20,643 bases of DNA from Tubiluchus corallicola (taxonomy: Eukaryota; Priapulida; Priapulimorpha; Priapulimorphida; Tubiluchidae), in the NCBI GenBank assembly GCA_030141605.1, contig JAQGDQ010000882.1, forward strand, positions 1 through 20,643. The letters run 5' to 3'. Shown piece after piece: positions 1 through 8,085 of the stretch. Every line of letters starts with the position of its first letter. Within the stretch, counting starts at the first letter, position 1. The position numbers and the translations under genes are program-made. Below the pieces are notes generated by a model, which was not told where the DNA came from, ran no database searches, and was given only the letters and a program-made list of their open reading frames with translations.

Positions 1-284
1 GTAAGGAGTTATAAAATTAAATTTTTATTATTTGTTGAATATTTTCTTGATAATTTGATGCTAGAATATAAAAATCCAATATATTTAGAGCTTGTTTTTA
101 CAAAAAGAAGAAATTAGCATTTGATCAAATTTTGTTGCATTCTACTTTGAAGCATCATAACGTAGTTTTAACTATGCCGACTTACGGACGGCTTTGCTTT
201 ACAAGCACGCATTTACTGTTGACCTAACAAATGAATAAGTAGGATTTACCGCAATCTTTGATGAATCGAGCGACCAGAAAATGA
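1..284. other. Non-coding, AT-rich
   Basis: No supported gene. A minus-strand AATAAA at 29-24 could be a distant polyadenylation signal for gene 1. If so, the whole 37-bp array would be inside its 3'UTR, but nothing else supports this. Confidence 0.3.
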
Positions 285-452
285 TCCCGAAACACGCTGC
301 TGAAAATTCCGCTTCCTCTAGGACTCTGGGAAAACGGACTCATACTGGTGATGCTAGACGGTGACCTCATGCTTGCCGGGTCCATTTCTGACGTCTACGA
401 ACCTTTGCGGTTTTCTTATCACAATAAAACGCTAGGCTGCACGATATTATAA
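285..452 (+). other. Short GC-richer open stretch, possible terminal exon or decayed fragment
   Basis: An open frame of 55 codons ends with TAA at 450-452 and is richer in G+C than its surroundings. A good acceptor-like CCGCTTCCTCTAG sits inside it at 306-318, so an exon could start at 319. The translation includes LILVMLDGDLML and later LRFSYHNK, faintly like LVIVDGIMIF and LRYFFVLPYNK of gene 2. That similarity is too weak to call a kinase remnant. No start codon or partner exon is evident. Confidence 0.15.
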
Positions 453-736
453 GTCGATCTTTTGACTGTAATCACGTTCGAGAACAGTCTCGCGTTATAA
501 CGTTTTTAAAAAATGCACGGCAGCAAGGATTTCTCAGAAGGCACCCTGGAGCAATCGCCTGCACACTGTCTATCAGCGTTTTTAAAAAAACAAAACAGAA
601 GTGATCGCTTATGCAGGTAAGCACTGCACTTTGTCAAGAAAGGCTGTAATAGAGTGATAACAACGTGTCGAAAAAGGGCAACTGCAGGAACAGTTCGTAC
701 ACTCCTTCCCAATACACTCTACCAAATTTCTTGTCT
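453..736. other. Non-coding spacer before the 37-bp array
   Basis: A minus-strand open frame of 68 codons (506-712) shows no recognisable domain and is probably chance. Two similar GTTTTTAAAAAA tracts occur near 500 and 578. Confidence 0.3.
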
Positions 737-1178
737 GAACAAATTAACAATGTCTTCATAGACAATGCGATCTGAGTAAAATAACAATGTCTTCATAGAC
801 AATGCGATCTCAGCAAATTAACAATGTCTTCATAGACAATGCGATCTGAGCAAACTAACAATGTCTTCATAGACAATGCGATCTAAGCAAACTAACAATG
901 TCTTCATAGACAATGCGATCTAAGCAAACTAATAATGTCTTCATAGACAATGCGATCTAAGCAAACTAACAATGTCTTCATAGACAATGCGATCTAAGCA
1001 AACTAATAATGTCTTCATAGACAATGCGATCTAAGCAAACTAACAATGTCTTCATAGACAATGCGATCTAAGCAAACTAACAATGTCTTCATAGACAATG
1101 CGATCTGAGCAAACTAACAATGTCTTCATAGACAATGCGATCTGAGCAAACTAACAATGTCTTCATAGACAATGCGAT
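737..1178 (-). repeat. 37-bp minisatellite derived from the 3' end of the gene 1 coding sequence
   Basis: Twelve head-to-tail copies of a 37-bp unit occur at an exact 37-bp spacing (core motif TCTTCATAGACAATGCGAT at about 752, 789, 826 and so on to 1159). On the minus strand the copy nearest the gene reads as codons for RIVYEDIVSLLR, the conserved C-terminal helix of the kinase (gene 2 has LIYRDIIRIIAD, gene 3 has SVHKDIIGLITQ). The array therefore began from coding sequence and grew outward past the old stop. Central copies carry CTAAGC and edge copies CTGAGC. Copies 6 and 8 share AATAATG, which suggests duplication of a 74-bp pair. The array probably lies in the gene 1 3'UTR. Confidence 0.92.
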
Positions 1179-1740
1179 AACAATCATTTACGTCGAGCGT
1201 TCCATCAACGTATGTCAATGGTACATTGAGAGCTTCTAATTCGTGCTTGTTCTTCAAGTACATGGGCCAAACCACTTTGTCAAAATATGTTTCAGGGGGA
1301 GGGATTGTGACAGTGGGGTAGGTGCGAGACTTTCGACGTTTAATGCACTCGGCGTATGGCAGTGTGAAGAAGTAACGCCTCTCAAAAAGTTTGTTTAGAG
1401 GTTGGTAATTGAAAATCAGTATGCCGTCAACGATTACGACTCTAACAGAATCTACGGTCGATGTTATCTTGTCTGACGAAAACTGAACTGAACACTTATC
1501 TATTTCTTCTAGCAAGTCTTTGGTAAGTTGCGGAAAATCGAGTGCGGTTACGGCGTCAAAATTCACGTAATTTAACTCCGGAACGAGCGTATGTCCCGGC
1601 CAGCCGCAGTCGAGATTGTAGTACTTGTCGGCGCTAAGCAAAACGCTGTTGGGAAACGAGTTCAGTAGTTGCTTAGCAACCGTTGTTTTTCCGCCGTTCG
1701 TAACGCCGCCCAGACCGATCACAATGCAATTTCTTTCCAT
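1126..1740 (-). CDS. Nicotinamide riboside kinase-like protein, compact paralog (gene 1)
   Basis: This 204-residue P-loop kinase is close in length to animal NRK1 (about 200 residues). The family transfers phosphate from ATP to nicotinamide riboside, making NMN for NAD+ salvage, usually in the cytosol. Visible motifs are the P-loop GGVTNGGKTT (residues 11-20), SADKYY with Asp38 matching the catalytic Asp36 of human NRK1, NYVNFD with Asp62 matching the ribose-binding Asp56, VVIVDG (100-106), the Arg-rich lid CIKRRKSRTY (132-141), YFDKVVWPMYLKNK (152-165) and YVDGT. Asp105 stands where human NRK1 has Glu98. I chose the Met at 1740 because a longer in-frame start at 1917 would add 59 hydrophobic, low-complexity residues that cross a clear 3' splice signal. 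The last residues RIVYEDIVSLLRS are one unit of the downstream 37-bp array; the final HCL and stop come from the next unit in a shifted frame. The substrate could be another nucleoside; family membership is secure. Confidence 0.88.
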   Translation of the reverse strand: MERNCIVIGLGGVTNGGKTTVAKQLLNSFPNSVLLSADKYYNLDCGWPGHTLVPELNYVNFDAVTALDFPQLTKDLLEEIDKCSVQFSSDKITSTVDSVRVVIVDGILIFNYQPLNKLFERRYFFTLPYAECIKRRKSRTYPTVTIPPPETYFDKVVWPMYLKNKHELEALNVPLTYVDGTLDVNDCYRIVYEDIVSLLRSHCL

Positions 1741-1758
1741 CCGAATGCCATGTAACTT

Positions 1759-1945
1759 CTGAAACAAATGAGGAACGTAATAAATGACATAAAAGCGACA
1801 AAATGGCTGCAAAATTAGTAAAAAAAAATCATAATTTGAATAGAAATGAGAATTAAGATACTTGATGGCATACCTTTTAAGTAAAAAAAACAAAACAAAA
1901 ATATAACGAAATATCATATAGGAACAGAACTTAAAAGGACCTTAC
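1759..1945 (-). other. Predicted 5'UTR intron of gene 1
   Basis: Read on the minus strand, a GTAAGG donor begins at 1945 and a pyrimidine-rich acceptor ending TTTGTTTCAG lies at 1759-1760, which is 18 nt before the chosen start codon. The 187-bp interval is AT-rich and codes only hydrophobic junk in the kinase frame. The acceptor is strong; the choice of donor is less certain. Transcript data would settle it. Confidence 0.45.
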
Positions 1946-2903
1946 TCAAGTATAAGGAAAGGAGGGTAGAAAACACATGAGAGATGCACAGCAAAGATGC
2001 CCCATATTGTCTTTATTCATTACATAATATAGACTGCTTAAAATAAGATGTTGAAGCAATAATTTAGACAAAACAGAAATTATTGCACAACACAATATCA
2101 CAAAAATTACGTTTTGCTTTGCAATATTATAGGTAAAATTCAGTTTATTAAATTCATTAATAACATACCACACAAGAAAATAAAACTTTGTGTTATACAA
2201 AACTGTGTTTACACATAGTTGGACTACTGACCTCAACTGGGCAGATATTTGTGTGAGTAACAAGTGATGATAACACAGGTCAAAAGTCACAAGCAGACTG
2301 TTAGAAAAGGAGAGTTAACTGTGCACATATTAACCCTAAAGCTTGATTCACAGGGTAAATTACGGAGCCGAAATTTTACCAGAATAATGGTGAGCTGAAC
2401 TAATTTTACATACGAGAGCAAATTTATCTAAAATTGTAGGTCTATATTAGTAATAAAGTTAGTTTTTATAAAACAGTGCGAGAAATACAATCTCTATTTA
2501 CTGAAATTTTATGAGCAAGGGTTGTCGGGATCACCATACTGGTCAGAACGATCTTGACCACTGACCAGTCTAAATCACAAAGTGGTATGTTATTTATGAA
2601 TAAGTTCAGCAGCCTTACAGCAAGAGATTCAGTACTCTGTGTAACTCTGTATAGAATTTGCATCATGCAACTGTTTCTTTCTCAAGCCCTGGTAATCAAA
2701 CTACAGGAAGTACTACAGGAAGTGCTTGCAGTGAAGAATGTGAAAAGAGTTTATTTTAAGTTCTTGTACAAATGCCTGGTACCTAACAAATCTACATGAA
2801 TGAACTACCACACACTTTAATTAACTTTGCTCATGTGCTATACGAAACGGCAGTTCTTTCTGCTTAGTACAACAGAGAAAGTAGAAGAATAAAAATAAAA
2901 ATA
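1946..2903. promoter_or_regulatory. Divergent intergenic region between genes 1 and 2
   Basis: The two kinase genes are transcribed away from this region, so it must hold the promoters of both or one shared bidirectional promoter. I see no convincing TATA box or initiator. A 9-bp inverted repeat ACTGGTCAG/CTGACCAGT with a 14-bp loop lies near 2538-2569. For gene 2, a 3' splice acceptor GTTCTTTCTGCTTAG ends at 2867, 36 nt before its start codon, suggesting a 5'UTR intron; I could not pick a donor. Open frames here (minus 1946-2290, plus 2554-2799) are AT-rich and look like chance. Confidence 0.4.
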
Positions 2904-4121
2904 ATGAAGAAGTGCATTGTGATTGGCCTCGGTGGCGTCACCAACGGTGGAAAGTCGACCGTCGCTCGGCGATTGCGGTTCCTGTTCCAGAACAGCGCGT
3001 ACTTCTGCGCTGACGACTACTACCACTTCGACACGCAGTGGGAGGGACACGAGTGGGTGGCGGAAGTGAATTACATGAACATGGATACGGTAACGGCGGT
3101 GGATTTTGCCAAACTGACGCGGGACGTAAGAAAAGAAATGGCAACGAGCGAACAATCGTGCAGAATGAAACTTCGAGAACAAAGAAAAATGACAAAAACT
3201 CAAATGGCGAAAGTTTTCGTGGAAGGTGAACAGAGAACCGAGGAGTTGGGTATCGAAAATATCGACATTGATGATGATCCTATATGGAAACTGCATCACA
3301 AATCACATAACAGTACTAGTGCAGACGACACAAGTAACAATGATATTGAAAACACACAAGGTAATGAAGAACATGATATTTTCAACGGAGAACCATATAG
3401 ATCATATGAGGAGCTAAAAGAACTGCATCATAACAGCTCTAAAGATGATGATTTGAGTAATGCTCACATTAAGAAAACACAGTACAGCATTGAAGCTTGT
3501 GATAGAAGTAACAATGATGTTAGAAAGACACAAAGTAACGAAGAGGACGATATCTTCAACGTAGAACTGTTCAAGTCGTGTGATGAACTAATGAATCTAG
3601 ATCATAAAAGCTCAAAGACGGATGATATAAGCAATGATCATGTCGAGAGCACACATTACAGCACTAATGCAGATGATACAAGTAACAATGACATTGAAAA
3701 CACACAAAGTAACGAAGAAGACGATATCTTCAATGAAGAATTGTTCAAGGCATGTGATGATCTAAAAAAACTGCACCACATCACGTTAAATTCATTAAAT
3801 ATTAGCGAAGTTAAACTTGTTATTGTTGATGGTATAATGATCTTTAACTACGCACCGTTGGAAAGATTACTTGATCTTCGCTACTTCTTCGTTTTACCCT
3901 ACAATAAATGCAAGGAAAGAAGAAAAAACAGGGAGTATTCCCCGCTCATACCGAGCGATTACTTTGACAAAGTGGCTTGGCCGATGTACTTAAAAAACAA
4001 AGCAGATTTAGAGAAAGCCAAGGTGGATATGATTTACATAGATGGCAGCACGGACAGAAACGAAAATTTGGTGTTGATTTACAGAGATATTATTAGAATA
4101 ATAGCTGACATATTGGCTTGA
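2904..4121 (+). CDS. Nicotinamide riboside kinase-like protein with a repeat-bearing loop insertion (gene 2)
   Basis: A 405-residue member of the NRK family, twice the usual length. N-terminal kinase half: P-loop GGVTNGGKST (10-19), CADDYY with Asp37 (human Asp36), NYMNMD with Asp61 (human Asp56). C-terminal half: LVIVDGIMIFNYAPL (305-319) with Asp309 at the human Glu98 position, the lid CKERRKNREY (336-345), YFDKVAWPMYLKNK (353-366) and YIDGS. The halves are split by about 215 residues (roughly 83-298) inserted where human NRK1 has a short surface loop. The insert is acidic and Asn/Ser-rich, and residues 140-292 form about 2.6 copies of a 58-residue repeat starting at 140, 198 and 256, with SNNDIENTQ and EEDDIFN as landmarks. 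The frame stays open throughout, and the insert looks disordered. The start is the only Met before the first strand and sits like that of gene 1. It is head to head with gene 1 and most like it. NR kinase activity is inferred. Confidence 0.87.
   Translation: MKKCIVIGLGGVTNGGKSTVARRLRFLFQNSAYFCADDYYHFDTQWEGHEWVAEVNYMNMDTVTAVDFAKLTRDVRKEMATSEQSCRMKLREQRKMTKTQMAKVFVEGEQRTEELGIENIDIDDDPIWKLHHKSHNSTSADDTSNNDIENTQGNEEHDIFNGEPYRSYEELKELHHNSSKDDDLSNAHIKKTQYSIEACDRSNNDVRKTQSNEEDDIFNVELFKSCDELMNLDHKSSKTDDISNDHVESTHYSTNADDTSNNDIENTQSNEEDDIFNEELFKACDDLKKLHHITLNSLNISEVKLVIVDGIMIFNYAPLERLLDLRYFFVLPYNKCKERRKNREYSPLIPSDYFDKVAWPMYLKNKADLEKAKVDMIYIDGSTDRNENLVLIYRDIIRIIADILA
3321..3780 (+). repeat. 174-bp in-frame tandem repeat inside gene 2
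   Basis: About 2.6 copies of a 58-codon unit begin at residues 140, 198 and 256 of gene 2. Each unit holds SNND-type and EE-DIF-type segments. A shorter D-D-x-SN-x-x-x-x-T motif recurs twice per unit, hinting at an older half-size repeat. The period is a multiple of three, so copy-number change would keep the kinase frame. Confidence 0.85.
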
Positions 4122-4434
4122 GGTATGTGGCAAAGAGGTGCTATGAGGTGAAGGAAAATTTGCTTTTTTAGAACAGTAGACTTTACAAAGTTTGAAACGG
4201 TCCATTAGTAGACAGTAGAGACGTGTGTGCATGTTTTATACTACTACTTAGCCTAGCATGCTCAGCAGTAGAAATACAAAGTTTTGCACGATAAAAAACA
4301 CAGAATTCTGTAAACTTTTACAACCGAAGAACTAAATTTATGAGCAAAAGCTGCTTCATATCATATCGTATCCATTCGGTCCTAGTTGTTAGACATCTCT
4401 GCCTGTTGACCGATCATAATTGGCAGCATTTTAA
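4122..4434. other. Gene 2 downstream region
   Basis: AT-rich sequence after the gene 2 stop with no array and no gene. I see no AATAAA in the first few hundred bases. An ATTAAA at 4960-4965 is a possible but distant polyadenylation signal. Confidence 0.3.
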
Positions 4435-4755
4435 CAATTTCTAGCCTTGGAGCTGTACCGGTTGGTTGGCATCCTTCTGACTCGGAAGACAATGGAGTGT
4501 GCGCCAAGAGAGTCAGTTATTGATCACATTGATGGAGCTGCAGCATCGACTATGATCCTTGAACGTCTCCAGGGTGCACGCCTGGGCAAGGTGTATTGAG
4601 ATCCTGAGTTGCCCAGACCACAGGAACCCCCGCTCTTCCTTGCTGGTGTAGTCCAAAGGAAAGCGGAGCAATACGTTTGACACCAGGTTGGCTGCAGCAG
4701 TCAGTGAGCATGTTGCACTGGTCCGCCTTCGGATTGGAGATGGATTTCAGAGCAG
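4435..4755. other. GC-richer segment, possible dispersed-repeat (LINE or SINE tail) fragment
   Basis: The base composition shifts to roughly half G+C here, unlike the AT-rich flanks. A small open frame of 35 codons runs 4492-4599 and matches nothing I recognise. The compact, gene-free, GC-rich block resembles the fossil of a dispersed repeat, but I cannot assign a family. Confidence 0.25.
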
Positions 4756-5149
4756 AAGATAGTAATCTTGAGTGGGACAGCTCAAAAATTACAATAAGTC
4801 AAGCAACCATACTCGGGTACCAGACATAGAATAGATTAATGGGGATAGCATAGACTTTAATGGGGTAGACGGTGACTTTGAATAAGTGATTGCAGTGAGT
4901 GAGTTAGTCAGTCATTTAGTCAGTTAAGTAAATGTATGCAGAATTGTAAGTGTAAAAAGATTAAAAAACCAAGGAAAGTGCCAGAAGGGCTTCCTGGCTT
5001 CATCCGCAGTTAGTCAAGGTCTTCTGTGGTCCAAAAAAAAACGCACTGTCTCGTTATAAAGCAAAAAATAACCGTCTTTTTACTGTTTTTAGCATTATCA
5101 TTTCCATTTATTGTTAGCATATGGCAATTAACCTACAAATTTGACATAA

Positions 5150-5275
5150 ACATCAAAAATGTCTACATTAATGGTACAGTGCAGTTCATAAACATGAAAA
5201 ATGTCTACATTAATGGTACAGTGCAGTTCATAAACATGAAAAATGTCTACATTAATGGTACAGTGTAGTTCATGG
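5150..5275. repeat. 42-bp tandem repeat, three copies
   Basis: Three nearly identical 42-bp units carry AATGTCTACATTAATGGTAC. One plus frame reads NVYINGTVQFINMK per unit, because 42 is a multiple of three. The flanks show no gene. Confidence 0.9.
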
Positions 5276-5377
5276 CGGTACAAAGGGAATACCGTACGTA
5301 CTGCTATGAAGATACTGTACATAATCAACACAATTATAAATTATTACAGAACTTTTACATAAACTGTATATCACCAA

Positions 5378-5731
5378 TAGGGGCGAGCATTCTCTACCAC
5401 GAAGCAAATTCGAATTGAATCGAATTTGTGACTTTCGAATTCGAATCGAACCAAATTTCGACATTTTGAAACCGAATTGAGTTTGAAACATTTTCGAACC
5501 ACTAGTAAAAAGTGGGCGTACAAAGATCTTGCATAGCACTTGATTTCGTTCTGCGGTAAAATCGCTATTAGTTTGTTAAAAGTTTTGTACAGAAACTGCA
5601 GCTAAATTCTGCTAATTGCATGCTGTTTCAAACATTTTAATGATAAAGAAACCTATGTGACTAAAATGCTGAATTATTCGAATCTAGAATTTCGCTTCGA
5701 ATCGAACTCGAACATTTGATGCCCACCCCTA
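5378..5731. mobile_element. hAT-type MITE, copy A (complete)
   Basis: A 354-bp non-autonomous element with ends TAGGGGCGAGCAT and, inverted, TAGGGGTGGGCAT. Flanking 8-mers ATCACCAA and TACACCAA match at 6 of 8 positions, fitting a decayed 8-bp hAT target duplication. The interior is rich in TTCGAA-type motifs. It is homologous, in reverse orientation, to the copies at 14340 and 15991. It has no coding capacity. Confidence 0.75.
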
Positions 5732-6069
5732 TACACCAACAATACAGGAAAAAATTCAGTAGTATAATATGCTAAACAAACTTCAGGCATAACCTGGATA
5801 TTTTCACTATTCCAAACACTGATCTTTGACCTAGATACAGTATTTGTTTACAAACAGAAAAATCAGATAAACAAATCAATACACTCGAAGACTCTATACA
5901 GTGGCATATTAGCAAATCTCTGAAATTTACATTGATACGTATATTATCAGGTATGTAAATAATAAACAAAGTATCGACACAGCTTTCATATATGATGCAA
6001 AAGTGTAGAAGTTTCCAAATACGACTAACTGGGTATAAAATTCACATTCATCCAATGAGAAGAGACTCA
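5732..6069. other. AT-rich spacer
   Basis: No gene, repeat array or clear transposon end seen. A minus open frame of 65 codons at 5772-5969 looks like chance. Confidence 0.4.
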
Positions 6070-6098
6070 TAGCTAAAATTAGTGGGGGTGCTGCTTCA

Positions 6099-6960
6099 GA
6101 AAATTTTTAGCTATTTTTTTTATACGAAACAAACATGCGTAATTTTAATGTTGTAATTTATAATTGTAATTTTAAACAAACAAACGTATGAACGTTTACG
6201 CATGAACTTGATAAAAATATTTTTTGTTTACTAATAACCTAAATTGTCACATTTCAAGCTTGATCCATTCACGGTAAGCGCGTGACAACTGACAACAAAC
6301 TGTGTGAGCGACAGTACTTTTTCTACTGATAATAATTAGTGAAAATAGGGGTGCTGAAGTTACACAGTACCTATACAAGAACCACCACTGCATCCTATTA
6401 CAACCATTATCATTGTGATCGGTAATTAAAAAATTTTCAGGTATTGTTTTAATACTGTATAAACCGAAACAAACACACGTAATTTTAATATTGTAATTGA
6501 AATTTTTTACTAATAAACAAACGTTATAAATAAACTTGATAAACTCCTAAACAAAATATTGTTTCCTTACGAATAGCCTAAATTGTTGAAGTTCAAGAAT
6601 TTGCCGATACGCGGCTTTTAAGCACGTGACAACTGAGAACACGTACTGCAGTGAGCGACAGTACTCTTTCTACCTAAAGTACAGCGTCTTATCTCAGACA
6701 TGTGCGCATGCGTCCACCATCATGCGTCCACCAACAGCCAAACACCACACTGCTTGGGCTGTTAAGCAAATTATACTACCCTCATGTACAGTTCCGTACA
6801 AGTATAAAGAAAGAACTAAAGAAAAAAGACTGATTATATTGAATATTTTCGATGATAATGAGTGAAAATAGGGGGTGCTGCAGTGCCACAGAACCTACAC
6901 ACCAACCACCACTGCATCCCATCATAACCGTTACCATTGTGATCGGTACTTTACATAAAT
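6099..6960. repeat. Diverged direct duplication of about 341 bp, second copy with a 175-180 bp insertion
   Basis: Landmarks recur in order at 341-bp spacing: GAAACAAAC then CGTAATTTTAAT (6125 and 6466), AACTTGATAAA, TAGCCTAAATTGT or TAACCTAAATTGT, CGTGACAACTGA, GAGCGACAGTACT, and later GGTGCTG then CCACCACTGCATCC and ATTGTGATCGGTA. The second copy has about 175-180 extra bases at about 6675-6850, which include CATGCGTCCACCA twice. A fragment of an earlier copy (GTGGGGGTGCTGC) precedes it at about 6085. It may be a transposon-derived tandem; no coding is evident. Confidence 0.7.
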
Positions 6961-8085
6961 AACTATAAAAAAAACTTCACAGACATAGTATACCACTCAA
7001 CCTATCACGTGTGTGTAAAATTCACCTTCCAATAATTACTAACACAACCGTAACATCTAGTAAAACCGAGGTATATTTCATACTGGTGAAAACTTCAGGC
7101 CCAGTTCAAGGACAAGTAAATAAAATGAATAAAGTTTAAAATAAAAACCAAAAATTCTGAGCATTATTTCTTTTGATGCTTAAAACTTAAAAGCGATTAC
7201 TTTTACACGAACAAGGCAGTGTTTTAAGCAATACATTTGGCTTTCCGTACTCTAGACAATAGCAAAATTAAACAAAAACACAAACAACAATATCATACAA
7301 TCACAATTATTTACATAGAATATTTACATATTTACCATAAAAAATTATGTAAACATTTCAAAATCGACGGATTGTTTACTCAACTTTCTAGTGTAAATAT
7401 GTCGATATGAGCAAATGCGATCGCTAAGACATTATAGGTGGCGTTTTTGTTTACTTATTAGACTGTGGCTCCATCTTCACAAAAAATTATTTTCTGACAC
7501 TTATTGCTCATAGCAGATATCGAAAATTGGAACAAACTGCCATTAAAAATTGTAACATGTTCATAAATTGATTAACATAATTATATGCTGAATAACACAG
7601 TCATCAATATTTCCAATCTAATTAAACATAACAATTAACAAACAAAAGATGGAAGAATTAATACTTATCACATATGTAATACCTAATGAGCTAGGATTCG
7701 TTACAAATGGCTTCATTGAGCAAAATAAACTATCAATGGCTTCGAGGCTCGCTTTAGATACAAATTACTATATCTAACTATAGATTATAAACAATAGGTT
7801 ACAAACGATATCAATCGAATCTTACATGAACATATTATTGTTCGATAAGCGAATCATAGTGTCAAATAAGTTTCAACAATTCAAAATTTCATGATCGAGA
7901 AATAGGTTATGTATCGCTTTATTTATAAAGATGAGTAAAAAAAGAGTTCATTAAGTAAAACGAAAATTAGATAAACTCATCAGTTCTCACCATTAAAAGT
8001 AAACACGCTAATTTCCAGCTAATGATTATTTACGTCTCATTAGAAGACACTGACCAGTGACCACAACCATATTGTGTAAAATGAA
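6961..8085. other. AT-rich gene desert
   Basis: About 1.1 kb of sequence strongly biased to A+T, without open frames of note, RNA genes or clear repeat ends. Nothing supportable seen. Confidence 0.5.

Noticed and set aside
737-1178. CRISPR-like array
   Set aside because: Units are contiguous 37-mers with no unique spacers, in a eukaryotic context.
1741-1917. 59-residue N-terminal extension of gene 1
   Set aside because: Hydrophobic low-complexity translation interrupted by a strong acceptor; the kinase fold begins at the downstream Met, as in human NRK1.
1946-2290. 114-residue minus-strand hydrophobic frame between genes 1 and 2
   Set aside because: AT-rich composition, no domain, lies in the expected promoter/5'UTR region; likely chance.
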